Shown piece by piece: positions 51,201 to 62,107 of a DNA stretch of 64,000 bases. Position 1 is the stretch's first letter, and each line of letters begins with the position of its first letter. The stretch spans positions 1,432,745-1,496,744 of the forward strand of contig NW_019775413.1 of the NCBI RefSeq assembly GCF_001039355.2. The letters are read 5' to 3'. Origin of the DNA: Lingula anatina (lineage: Eukaryota; Brachiopoda; Lingulata; Lingulida; Lingulidae). The notes below the pieces were generated by a model, which worked only from the letters and a program-made list of their open reading frames with translations, was not told where the DNA came from and ran no database searches. Position numbers and translations under genes: made by a program.

Positions 51201-51963
51201 TGTATAAATTTCCATAAAACAAGTAATACTTAAAAAAATTTGGTTCAGATATTTTGAAAAGATGATTTGCTATGTTTGAGAAAGTAAATTATTGTGAGTA
51301 TCTGAAATTTGAAATGATTTATCTTGAAAAATTCAAATAATAGAGCTAGTTAAGCATTACTACAGCAAGTTTGGCATTTGAAAATTTGAAGCAACTACCA
51401 TATGCTGTGGTATATGGATGATGGACTGGTAAGGCTGGTGGTAATTTTAGATTGTGACTTTGATGTTGGGTTTGTAACATTGGTTTAAACAGTTATGCAA
51501 ACCAGACATAAAAATATGTTTAAAAGAAATCCTTTTAGCATATTTCTCTCTTGTATGCAGCAAAACACACCCCATTATATATTACATTGAAATAAAGACT
51601 ATTTTACCATTAGCTGTTCCCTTCGTTCAGAAACCATAAATTACTATTTTAACATTCAATGTAGCCAATTAAGGAGAATTAGCTTTCTTCATTGATCCAG
51701 TATATTTTTTTAAATTAGAGTCCATCTGCAGTGGAGAGAATGATATATACCCATTTTGATGTCATTAAGAAAGCATTACTGCATTCTAAATGGTAATGGG
51801 TTCTTGATATAGTGGTTGATTTTCCTAACACTACATGTAACCTCACAAACATTTTGGTCCATTTCTGTGTCATCCGGGTTAACAGATGACTGTCCCAGTG
51901 AAAATTGAAACACTTAAAAGGGAAATTACAATTGGGATAGACTGTGTTCTAATGTGCGTGTGC

Positions 51964-51998
<35 letters not shown>

Positions 51999-54900
51999 TG
52001 AAATAAGGATATATGGTGCACTTTTTGACACATCCTAAATAACTATAACCCTCAGTAGATGGGTACATAGTGATACGTGTATATATCATGCAGAGCTGTG
52101 ACAGCAGCATTGGTACCATGCAGGACACAATGTCACCATAAATTCTACAGTTAGTGTACTTGTCTCCAATGCGCCATGAAAGGGCAAGTGTCCAAGTTTG
52201 AAATTAAAACAGTTTTTTTGGCCAGACGTGTGAAAAAGAGCTTTTGTATAGGGGAGACGGTAGAATTTGAAAGTCAAAATATCTAACTAAAATGCCACTT
52301 TGTCAGAGAATGGTATAAAAGAAAGTTGTTTGAGTTGAAGTGGGGATATAAAAGGGGTTGTACACAAAATCAGAGGATCTCTTTTCTTTTCAACATTCCT
52401 TAGCTACAATTTAATCGAACAATTAAGTGAATTTTTAATGAACTTTTGATAAATGGTAATAAGTAAAAATCTTTAGTGGAGTCCAACTATTATGGTTTGT
52501 TATATAACTTACAGAACAGGTCTATAAATTTCACTAGTTTCCCCTTTAAATATATACCTCTGTATTTGATGAGAACATTTTGATCCAACTGACTTAAACA
52601 GTTTTTCCACTGAATGCTAAATAAAGATAAAAATAAAATGGATGATTAAAGGGTTTCTTTGGATCAAAGATAGGATACTTGGCAATGTTTTTGATTCCAT
52701 CCATTCTTTTTTCCCCGAAGTCGGTTTCACTGAGGCATGGTAAGTTTTAATACTTCTCTTACTAATGAAACTGCTACTTAAACTTTATCAATCACTTTGA
52801 TTTAAGGGTGAGATGTATAAATGGATGCTGATTTTGGCTGATATTGCCGAATCCATGTTTATTGTATGCTTATACATCCCCATAAGATGTAAACAACAGA
52901 AAAGTAAATACGCCTCACAAATTTTGTATTTAGAGCAGCAGCATATCTAAATAATAATGATATATTTTGAATTTATTTAACATTTCTGTTGTTAAGTTCA
53001 TGTCTGATGAAGTACTGTACAGAACAAACCTCACAGCTGGGCACCAGTTCTATTTGTTCAAAATTTTCTTTTTATATGAGAGTCTTTATTCCACATTAGT
53101 ATGATTTTAAAAAAAGTTGTACATTATATACAGTTTTGGTATCATCTGGAAATTTGCCCAAATGAAACACCATTCTGGTCTCCTGGATGGCAATATCTGT
53201 GTTTTTTATTCATTGCACACGAGCGCTTTGATTTCTTTTGAAATATCTGTACTAGTATATAGCTTTGATATATCTGCACTGAACATGTCTTCTGCTTATT
53301 TAAACATTAGAAAGTACAAACATACAATACCCTGGGGAAAATTGTGAATTTTACAGAAACTGTATTTTTAAGTCATAATTTAGAACATTCCTACTAAGTG
53401 GTAGCAACAAAATTAAAAAGCAGGCTACTCTATAGTTTTATTTTATACAGTTAAATCACCACAAATGCTACATAGAAATATGATTGTTTTGTGATTATGA
53501 AATTATGTTTCTGAAAGTTTGATAATTTTTGCCCATTGAAAAGATCAAATCATAACTCTATTTGAGTATATTCATTAGACATTTAGTATATAAAAAATGC
53601 AGAAGAGAAGTGCAATAAGCATGTTTTCACATCTCTTGTCTCATAAGCTAAACAGGACATGCAGGAAGCCATTTCAACCTTGCATTTGACAGGGAAAAAA
53701 ATCGATTTAAGTATTTTTCCAAGGTTGATTGCTACTTTGAGAAAATAGCCACAGTAAAAACAGACCTATTACCTTCCTGAACAGACTTTGGCACGAAAGA
53801 TGCCCCCATCACCCATTTTGTGCCAGATTACCTTTTTAACTTTGTTCTTGAAATTGGATACCTGTAAAGTAACTATGAAAGCTGCTGTGTCATTACATCT
53901 AGGAGTCCTCCAGTGATAAATAGAAAACATGGAAAATTCCACCCATTGGTACAACACTGGCTGATCATTAGGACATGTTTCAGATGGGTGTGAATGCTGC
54001 ATTGTTGGCATTAAGTGCTAATGAGAATGTGGAATGGAGACTATCGTGGATATAAAAAGATCATTTTGTATAAATGACACTGGCACAGTTCTTTGAGGTT
54101 TGGTAAGAAATATTACCTGCCGAAAATCATTTTTATACATTACTTTATCAGACCTGAAAATTAGAACAGAATTATTAAAGAAACTGAAAACATTTCGCTG
54201 TTATTTTGATATGATGATTTCATTCTAAATAAAACATTTATGGTGGGTATTAGTATTTCAACATCCCATGGGATGGATAAGCATGTGATAAACATGGATT
54301 TGGCAATATCAGTGGAAATCAGCATCCATTTATGCATCTCATTCTTACTTGGTAGTGATTGATAAGGTTTAAGTACCAGTTTCATTACCCAGAGAAGTAT
54401 TGAGCCAATGTGTGTCCATTAGGAGAAGAAAAATCATGCCAATAATGAATTTAATACTGGTAGACTCGCTCCTTTGGGAGGAATCTTCCCATCGATTTGT
54501 AATCAAACTTGCTAGCCCACAAATAGTACCTAGATATACCAGTTCTATTTCGATCTTAAAATAGCTATTTGTATCTTATGATGGGTTCAGTTCAGGTCAC
54601 AGGGACACAAAAAGCAGTTGATATGAAATGACACATTTTTACATATGTATATTGCCAAGGGCTTTGAAATAACTGGATTATATTTTACCAGTTGCACGAA
54701 CTTAATATTTGTAGGTTTTTTAGTTCATATGCTATGTTATAATCTATATGGACACTGGGCTCAATGTATCTGTTAGGTGATGAATACTTAATAACTTGTC
54801 AGTGAGACATCTTATTGGAAATGGCAAATCTGGAACAAACGTCGATGAATAAGGCCCCATTCTCATAGACACCATCGATCTATGTGGTTCGACCCAACTC

Positions 54901-57900
54901 TGGGGAGATGCTCACTGATTGCAATTAGCTTTACTGAATGACACACCTAGCGTTTAGTAGAATACAAAAAAGCTGATGATTTTAAGAGTACATTGGAACA
55001 AGAGGAGGCACGTAATTCAGTTAAGCTGATTGCACTTAGCGAGATTCCCTGCAGGGTTGGATCGATCCACGTAGACCAGTGATGTCTATGGTAAAGAGGT
55101 CTTAGATATTAGATCTGGTGTAAATTTGAAAACAATATGTATGATAGCCTAAGATTCCAATCGTGCACAGAAAAAAGCTTTCGCACTCTGATACACGCAA
55201 GCATCTGCCATCATGAATTAAGAAAAATTGCTGAGGGTCCATACAGCTATCTTAGATATTTTTGTAAATGTTATCTTCATGATCAGGGTCTGTGTTTAAA
55301 TTAATAGCTGTTACATAGATCATGCTTACTACATGGTGGTATATTGTAGAGATAATTGAAGGCATCATAAATCCTCTGCTCTGGTAGTTTTAAGTATTGA
55401 TGGAGGCCAGCTCAAGGACATTAACTTAACTGATACACATATAATAGTATAGTTGTCAAAGGAGTTTTTTTTAGAATTTGGGATGTATCATGGGGTGAGG
55501 CTAATTTTCTTAATGCAGAAATGTAAATTTTAGCTTTGCATCATTCTGAACTAATTCTTATGGCATTGTGTTAAGTGACAAATGGTTCCCTACATGCCAT
55601 TCCATGTGATCACTTAGTATTTTATTAAAATATTAAATCATTATTTCAGATGCCTCAAGAAAGTTGCTTGCCATGCCAAACTGTAGTCCATCTGCCATTG
55701 AACAGTTTCCTCGTGACATCTTCACATTGGACCAGAAAAAGTCGGGCGCTCTGGTCGTCCATATCCTGGTGGCCCTCTATATGTTCCTAGCTCTAGCTAT
55801 TGTCTGTGATGATTACTTTGTGCCTTCTTTGGAGATGCTGTGTGAAGGTATGCTGAGGGTTTTTTTTTTTTTTGTTTAGGGAAAAATTAAATATTATATT
55901 TCATAATATTAAATTACCCATAAGAAAAAAGCCTGACTGTCGATTTCTTTCTCTCTCTTTTTTTCTCTCTCTCTCTCATGCAGTCTATTTAAACAGTTAT
56001 ACATGATGTCATCCATAGCTACAAACTGGATAAAAAATTGCCTAATGCCTTATCCCGATGTAAGGTTATTGAGTTATATTCATTCCTATGCTTCAGTACA
56101 TGCTGGTAATGTGTTCCATATTCTAGTCTCATCAGTGATGATTTCACATAAAAACCTAATAAGACTGCAGTACTATAGCAGCCATCATTAAAGCCAACAT
56201 TACCGAAATTTATCAATTCTCTTAACATTAAAACTCTCCATACTAGATATAGCTGTAACAGTATCTTTTATGTCTAATTATACATTTATCTGCCTGTCTT
56301 TTTAAATTATTTATTATATCTCTTTATCTATTTATTATATCTCTTTTGCCTCTTTCAGCACTAAATCTCCAATCAGACATAGCGGGGGCAACTTTTATGG
56401 CAGCAGGGAGTTCAGCTCCAGAACTGGCAGCATCTGTGATAGGGGTTTTTATAGCTAAAGTATGTAGAACCAATTGATTTTAATTATTTGAAACTTTCGC
56501 TAGAAACACAGAAATAATGCATGCACATTAATTAAAACAGCAATAACAGCGTACACCCTACATAAAGGCTTCGTTCACATGCAATGTCTATTTTCTAAAT
56601 TCTATTTTCTATTCGCGCTATCTTATGATCACGGTCTGTGCACTGAATATCCCGCTGTGTAATTACTGGCAGCGCGAGCCAGTTACTTATAGTAACTTAT
56701 AGTAACTTTAGTAACTGGCTCGCGCTGCCAGTAATTACGCGGCGGGAAATTCAGTGCACAGACCGTGATCATAAGACATGCCGCAAATAGAAAATAGAAT
56801 TTAGAAAATAGACATTGCATGTGAACGAAGCCAAAGTCTTCTACTGGTCACTGATGTTTTACTTGACCAGTGATGACCAAACAGGGGACATTATATCACT
56901 AGTCAGGTGAAGCAAAAATGACCAGTGGATGGAAAGGTGTTGGTGCAATATTAGCAGACATTGTCAATCCAATGATGGAATCAGCTTTTAGAAAATAAAA
57001 CATATAACCTCCATATGCTTATGTAGTTTGTGTGGGCACCTTATTTGTTGAACATGAATAATTCTTTCCGGAGTCTGCGTGTGTGTATGTGTTTTTGTTA
57101 TGATGGCTTGCATTTCAAGATTGCAAATTAGAATACTCTGAAGCAGTAAATTATAAAGAGAACACAATGTGGGTGGTTGTATGAAATATTGGAGGGAAAA
57201 GGATGACTGTTATTGAGAACTAGTTTCTGTTTTTTGCTCATGCTGTACCATTTTAAGCAGTAGTTTAACTTGAACATGTGGGTTTTTCCCTTTAAGTGTA
57301 CTTAACTAAATTGATGTGCTTTAATGGGTGTCTCCTGCTGTTTCAGTTTTAAACCATCCTCAGTGGAACGCCGTAGCTTCTAATTGCTCTTGCTTGGCAT
57401 GCTGTGCGACTAATGTGTTAACTAAAGAACATACATACAACATGCTGTTTCAACAAAGTAGACTTCATTTTATCACCATGATGACAGGATTTGCAATGTT
57501 GATTTATGTTTGAATACAACTCTAGCTAGTGTTATTTCCTCCTTATCCTTCATTTATTGCAGCCCCATTTTTTTATCTTCCATAATAGAAATTATTCAGA
57601 ATAAGGGAACACTGCCAGAGCACAGACTGCCAGCAAAGGGAAAAATTACTGAAAGGCATATTAGAAACAATACAAATTCCTTTTAATATTAGATGCAGTG
57701 GAAATTGTGATTGCTTCATTCTTTCCCGAAAACCTGTCGAGCCTTAACAACTTTTAGAACAGAGATTTCTTGTCCATTAGCAACAGTCCAACCAATGCAA
57801 ATAAAACATATCTCTCTTCATTAGGCAATAGTACAGAAAAAGACATTTAGGTAATATATAAGTAAATATATGATATAAATGCACATTATAAATCTTGATA

Positions 57901-60900
57901 ATTATATGAATTATTGTGAGGCTTTTATTTTCATTTCAGAATGACATTGGTCTAGGGACAGTAGTGGGATCTGCTGTATTTAATATTATGTTTGTGATCA
58001 GCATCTGTGCTTTATTTGCGGGAATGGTAAGTAATTATTGAAATAGCTACTCTTCAAACTGAAGCACCATATACATGAATAATATGTGGCCAGTAAACAT
58101 CGAATATGAACCAAACCGTGCCAGTGCATTTAAAACACTGTAATTTTTTTCCTCAACAAGATTTTATCTTTTCCTTTCTGTTCGTTCTTCTTGTCCACTG
58201 GGATAGATTAAAATGCATAAAATCTCACATCATGCTTCAGTTTTCTTAGAAATGAACCAGATCAGTTTCCCTTATGTGTTTTTTTCGACATTAATTCTTT
58301 GAATCTGAGTTTTATATTTGGCAAGTGCACTCATGATCTTTGCACTATTTTTTTCACTGACATTGACATTTGATTTTCAAGACTGCAGGCAGGAAGGAGC
58401 GTGGTTACAATCAAACCACTCATTGGCCTGAAAATTTTGATCTAGGTTCTATAAATAAATGCAATTGTGGCAAAAAGTCCCCTTTCTCAGAAAAAAGATC
58501 CCCCCCCCCTCCCCCCTCTTTAAAATCACTGGCATCCGCCCTGACTTAAGTGACTTGTAGCGTGTAGTTTCAGATATTTCTTTGTACAGAGTGATAGGAA
58601 CAATTGAGATGATTGATGGGTAAGTATATTAGACTCTTGCCATTGGGAAATGATCAGATAAATTTGCATGCAGTTGAATTGTGTAGCAATCTCGGAAAAC
58701 TTGTTCACCTTAATTTCCTATTAATTCTGCTCCATTTTCCAGGGCCTCTTGGCTAGGAACTATCCAGGACATATATCCTGTATTTCACAGAGGTCTTAAA
58801 CAAAAAAGAAAAATCATAATTGACTAGTAATTTCATTAGTAGTGATGATATTAGTTATGAAAAATGATTCTCGAGACATATCAGGTGGAAACCAATATTT
58901 CTTTTTCTTGCTGATACACAGAATTCTCTTTATTTGACCAACAGTTTTATACAGTTAATTAATAAACTTTTATTTTCTTCCAGGTAGTTTACTTAAACTG
59001 GTGGCCTTTATTCAGAGACTGTGTTTTCTACACAATCAGTATTATAGCTTTAGTCCTAGTAATTCTTGACGAAGAAGTCAAATGGTAGGTTTTCCAATCA
59101 GTTAATTGGTTGAGGTTAATGTTGTTGCAGTGTCCTTTTTGTGTAACTGATTTGCGATGAGAGTTTTTTTTGTGCTTTTTTGATAAATTTGATTTGCCTT
59201 TCAGCTCATTTATTGATTAATATTTTTCCTAAGGAAAAATATGGCAATGACTCAATCTTTTCAAAGGGCATAAAATTTTATTCTTTTTGATACACAGTTT
59301 TGGAATCATAGAAATTTTACATCTGTACAGCATCCACTGTTCTTTTGCTGCATAAAGTAGAAAGGGTACCTGACTTTTCAGTTTTGTTATTACCACAGTA
59401 CCACTCAATAGGAATGTTCTTATTTTAAGAATTTATGACTTTAAAAAATACAGTTTCTGTTAATTTTACAATTTCCCCATTGAAACAATTTGTGTTAGAA
59501 GAATTTTACAACTGACCTCTCCCCCCCCCCCAAAAAAAAAAAAAAAAAAACCTTTGGTTAATGATGGAGGTTTTATTCTCAGGAAATTGCTTACATTGTG
59601 TTATGACATTTCCTCCCCCTTAAAAAATGACAGACCCAAGAAAAAATTTAACTGCTATCAAATGTTCAAAAAGCAAAAACAAAATAAGTTTGGTCTACCA
59701 ACCCTGTTTGCAGAGATTTGCCAAGGGTTAACCAACTTTTATCAATCTTGTCTGGCCTTAAGGGTAAAGAGTTGAAATTTCCTGGAAAGTTCAATATTTG
59801 CTGGTTGTTGCTGTCATATTAGTCTAACACTCATTGTGTGCCTTTTACTCTTTGCTTTATCTCCGATCCCTAACACTGTTTTCTCATCATTTTCTAAGTA
59901 AATATATCAGACACATTACTCTAAAATGCAGTGCCATCTGACAAAGCACGTGAAAATGTCTGACCTTTTTGTCTAAGTGAAGCAATGGGGTTGTGCAAAC
60001 TCACAATAGAAGATGTGTAAATAAGTTATTACATGATTTTCATATGATACTGCATGTCATATGAGATGAAGTTATATTGCATTTTTATATTCATATCGAA
60101 GAGCTTTTTGAACTCATTTGATACCACTAAAAATTTATTGAAAATAGTCTTTAAGCCAAATATTTGTGAAAATAGAATTCAAGTGAAATATTTATTGAAA
60201 TAGAAATATGGTGCCAGCAATATTTGAGAGAACCTAAATATTGTATGGTGGTGAACCACAGTGACTCATTCATATAAAACATATCATTAAATCTAATCTA
60301 ATCTTTTCACACACATACAATTTTCCATTTTTTCCTGTAGATTCTGGACTTGTAAAAGAAATGCAAATACAGATGTATTTTACATCAGTGCTGTCATCGT
60401 TTAAAAAAATTAATTCTTACATATATGAAGAAAAAGAGGGATTGGAGTGTTCAGTTATTTTTTTTTTAGATAATTTTAGAGAAATATTTCTCTGTATTAT
60501 TCGTAGTGCTTTTACTGTAAAGATAAGACTGCATTCCCATAACCTTATCGTATTAGCAGGTTTGATCTATCTCAGCGGGGATTCTCGCTGAGGTGGAGTC
60601 AATGTAATCAACTCAATTGTCTGGCATGCCTCCTTGCAAAACAACATAAACAACATTATGGACCACAAAATTTTCCTGATTTTACCCAAATACTTTGTTA
60701 CGTGGGGTGTGTGCCAGACATTTAAGCTGCTTAAACTGAATGCAATTTAGCAACAATCCCCCAGGAGTTGGATCGATCCAGTTAGTACTCGGTTAATGGG
60801 AACATGCCCTCAAACTTGAGGATAGCTTGCTTTTCAATTTTCAATTTTGTTGTTACCACTCAAGGTAAATGTTATAATTTGATGGATTTATGACTTCAAA

Positions 60901-61236
60901 AGTACAGTATCTGTAAAATTCACAATTCTCCCCATTGAAAAGATCAAGTCATCACCATAGTATTAGTTTAGATAAGTTGTTCTAAGACTAAATTTTGTTT
61001 TTTTACTTTCAACCACAGGTATGAGTCTCTAACCCTGTTAGCCCTCTATGCAGTGTACTTGATCATCATGTATTTCAATCCCTCCCTGGAGGCCTGGGTG
61101 AACACGAAAGTCAAGCCCTGTCATGACGGGTTGATCATCAATGGAAGACAGGACCCAGAGAAGGAGAAAATCATTTATGAGAAGCTGGAACTTAAGAATA
61201 CCGCATCAGGGGATGATAGTGAATCTGACGGAGAAG
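45091..61236 (+). CDS. Na+/K+-Ca2+ exchanger, SLC24 (NCKX) family, 5' part
   Basis: Six exons joined in phase give about 286 residues of a plasma- or organelle-membrane antiporter that exchanges Na+ for Ca2+ plus K+. Order: hydrophobic leader (about 11-25); [11 protein letters not shown] segment; first membrane helix and [12 protein letters not shown]; first alpha repeat ([17 protein letters not shown], 127-143, with the family's transport Glu at 139); [11 protein letters not shown] (158-168); [10 protein letters not shown] loop; two further helices; then an acidic start of the cytosolic loop. Family proteins run about 500-700 residues, so the second half, with the second alpha repeat and its key Asp, lies beyond the window. 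The exact paralogue is unclear: features resemble both NCKX1/2 and NCKX3/4. An assembly gap follows exon 6. Confidence 0.9.
47406..47866. mobile_element. MITE-like family B, copy 1 (carries a nested element)
   Basis: The ends are inverted repeats: left CTAGGCCCCATTCCCATAG, complement of right CTTAGATCCCATTCCCACAG. Inner parts CTCTTGCTGAGTGCA and TGCACTTAGCAAGAGTCCC... also pair. Split by a second palindromic element at about 47585-47790. Edges are approximate. Confidence 0.65.
47585..47790. mobile_element. MITE-like family C, nested in family B copy 1
   Basis: The ends pair imperfectly (GGTGCTTTCCCAGAGATTT against CACCCCATTTCCATAGATTT). Comparison with the uninterrupted copy at 54850 (TTCAGTTAAGCTGATTGCAC) shows where the insertion occurred. 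It shares AGATCGAYCTA-type inner sequence with family B, so the two may be related. Confidence 0.55.
48574..48648 (+). other. Exon-like 75-base block in SLC24 intron 1
   Basis: A pyrimidine-rich acceptor (CCTTGACAACAG) and a CAG|GTAACT donor bound 75 bases that are open in the gene's frame and symmetrical (phase 1 to 1). It would add 25 mainly hydrophobic residues (including [10 protein letters not shown]) between the leader and the NCSPS segment. Possibly a cassette exon; a chance pseudo-exon is at least as likely. Confidence 0.25.
49062..49167. mobile_element. Foldback / MITE-like palindrome
   Basis: 48-base arms (49062-49109 and 49120-49167) are complementary apart from about four or five mismatches, with a 10-base loop. 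The end is CAGGCCTACCCAACTA. High arm identity implies recent origin or gene conversion. Not related by eye to families A-E. Confidence 0.75.
49400..49907. mobile_element. MITE-like family B, copy 2 (split by family A)
   Basis: The left half (GGGGACTCTTGCTGAATGCA) and right half (TGATTGCATTCACCAAGAGT) match family B, and a family A element sits between them. Edges are approximate. Confidence 0.6.
49559..49816. mobile_element. MITE-like family A, copy 1 (258 bp)
   Basis: Near-perfect terminal inverted repeats over 100 bases long, starting GGCTTCGTTCACATG and ending CATGTGAATGAAGCC, flanked by TTA on both sides (49556-49558, 49817-49819). The 3-bp target duplication and GG...CC ends fit the PIF/Harbinger group, but this is inference. 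No coding sequence; non-autonomous. Confidence 0.85.
51965..51996. repeat. Poly-T run
   Basis: About 32 consecutive T bases within SLC24 intron 1; length likely uncertain in the assembly. Confidence 0.95.
54850..55105. mobile_element. MITE-like family B, copy 3 (uninterrupted)
   Basis: About 256 bp from TAAGGCCCCATTCTCATAG to a right end of AAAGAGGTCTTAG, with paired inner blocks GACCCAACTCTGGGGA and TCCCTGCAGGGTTGGATCGA. The best template for the intact element. Confidence 0.7.
55650..55847 (+). CDS. SLC24 exon 2: first helix
   Basis: Acceptor TTATTTCAG|AT (phase 1), donor GAAG|GTATGC (phase 1). Encodes [20 protein letters not shown], helix [20 protein letters not shown] and [15 protein letters not shown], hallmark NCKX sequence. 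Confidence 0.93.
56359..56459 (+). CDS. SLC24 exon 3: alpha-1 repeat
   Basis: Acceptor CTTTCAG|CA, donor AAA|GTATGT. Encodes [20 protein letters not shown] then [14 protein letters not shown]: the ion-binding alpha-1 repeat with the essential Glu of APEL. The usual PEL(F/V)T(S/A) is PELAAS here. Confidence 0.93.
56567..56832. mobile_element. MITE-like family A, copy 2 (266 bp)
   Basis: Same ends as the copy at 49559 (GGCTTCGTTCACATG ... CATGTGAACGAAGCC), flanked by AAA on both sides. The centre differs by a small expansion of TTATAGTAAC. Lies in SLC24 intron 3. Confidence 0.85.
57940..58026 (+). CDS. SLC24 exon 4
   Basis: Acceptor ATTTCAG|AAT (phase 0), donor ATG|GTAAGT (phase 0); 29 codons. 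Encodes [20 protein letters not shown] and SICALFAGM, the helix after the alpha-1 loop. Symmetrical, but skipping would remove a conserved transport helix. Confidence 0.93.
58440..58545. repeat. Degenerate interspersed repeat (copy 2, inverted)
   Basis: AAAAAGTCCCCTTTCTCAG, a C-rich run and GGCATCCGCCCTG resemble, in opposite orientation, the block at 42810-42955. Weak similarity. Confidence 0.3.
58984..59084 (+). CDS. SLC24 exon 5
   Basis: Acceptor TTCCAG|GTA (phase 0), donor AAATG|GTAGGT (phase 2). Encodes [20 protein letters not shown] and [13 protein letters not shown], including the conserved WPLFRD loop. Confidence 0.93.
59085..61018 (+). other. SLC24 intron 5
   Basis: A 1.9-kb intron with a C10/A18 tract near 59521-59550 and a family B element at about 60526-60812. 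No extra exon was seen. The left edge of the assembly duplication (60764) lies inside this element. Confidence 0.75.
60526..60812. mobile_element. MITE-like family B, copy 4
   Basis: The left end (GCATTCCCATAACCTTATCG, then TCAGCGGGGATTCTCGCTGA) and the right end (GGAGTTGGATCGATCC, then TTAATGGGAACATGCCCT) match family B ends, with a divergent middle. Its right part is repeated at 62108-62156 through the assembly duplication. Edges are approximate. Confidence 0.55.
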
Positions 61237-61756
61237 GTAAGTGTTTTGTTGTGGGTATTTTCATTGTATTATAAAGATTATATGGTTTTCCTGGTGTAGT
61301 GTGAAGGATTAGAATGTAACTGTCTTCTCTTCTATGATAAAATTTCATCAGAAGTGCTTGCCAGTAAGAGAGACTTGGATTCACGCACTGTAGTTTATGA
61401 AGATTTCCAGCCCATTTCCCAACTAAAACTTCTTGTATTAGATTTAATGCGATGAGACAAAATTGATTTTGATCTCGAGATGTCCTTTCTTCAAAAATGG
61501 GAAACTTGGAAACACCATTACAAGGCACCATTACAAGGCACAGTTAACATTAAAATGCCCCATGGAGTGAATAATTCCAATTACCAGAAAAAGATGGATA
61601 TGCATTTTCTTGGTAATGGAACCTATACCGTATAACACACACATCTCAGTGCTCACTAAACATGTGCCACATTCAGAGGTAGAACTACTGTATGGAGCAT
61701 GGTAATAGCCAAAAGATTAGACACTGGCTTGGATGATATTCTGTTCATGTGGAAAG
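60764..61756. repeat. Left copy of duplicated contig overlap (993 bp)
   Basis: Appears identical, base for base where compared, to 62108-63100 (constant offset of 1344) and ends exactly at the N gap. Contains SLC24 exon 6. Best explained as one locus assembled twice. Confidence 0.93.
61019..61236 (+). CDS. SLC24 exon 6: helix and start of cytosolic loop
   Basis: Acceptor AACCACAG|G completes Trp; donor GAAG|GTAAGT (phase 1). Encodes [36 protein letters not shown] and an acidic end (DDSESDGE). 218 bases, not a multiple of three, so it cannot be used twice in tandem. Confidence 0.93.
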
Positions 61757-62107
61757 NNNNNNNNNNNNNNNNNNNNNNNNNNNNNNNNNNNNNNNNNNNN
61801 NNNNNNNNNNNNNNNNNNNNNNNNNNNNNNNNNNNNNNNNNNNNNNNNNNNNNNNNNNNNNNNNNNNNNNNNNNNNNNNNNNNNNNNNNNNNNNNNNNNN
61901 NNNNNNNNNNNNNNNNNNNNNNNNNNNNNNNNNNNNNNNNNNNNNNNNNNNNNNNNNNNNNNNNNNNNNNNNNNNNNNNNNNNNNNNNNNNNNNNNNNNN
62001 NNNNNNNNNNNNNNNNNNNNNNNNNNNNNNNNNNNNNNNNNNNNNNNNNNNNNNNNNNNNNNNNNNNNNNNNNNNNNNNNNNNNNNNNNNNNNNNNNNNN
62101 NNNNNNN
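61757..62107. other. Assembly gap (351 N)
   Basis: Unknown bases. Because the flanks are duplicated, the true gap is probably negative (an overlap). Confidence 1.

Larger units (their letters stand above)
45245..55649 (+). other. SLC24 intron 1 with several MITE-like elements
   Basis: A 10.4-kb intron. It carries family B copies at 47406, 49400 and 54850, a family C element inside the first, a family A element inside the second, a foldback at 49062 and a T30 run at 51965-51996. A 75-base exon-like block lies at 48574-48648. Confidence 0.8.

Noticed and set aside
54887-54901. GGTTCGA sequence resembling a tRNA T-loop
   Set aside because: It is part of the family B repeat, and no cloverleaf could be drawn around it.
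61175-61531. 118-codon minus-strand frame, repeated at 62519-62875
   Set aside because: Antisense to exon 6 and its intron; it appears twice only because of the assembly duplication.
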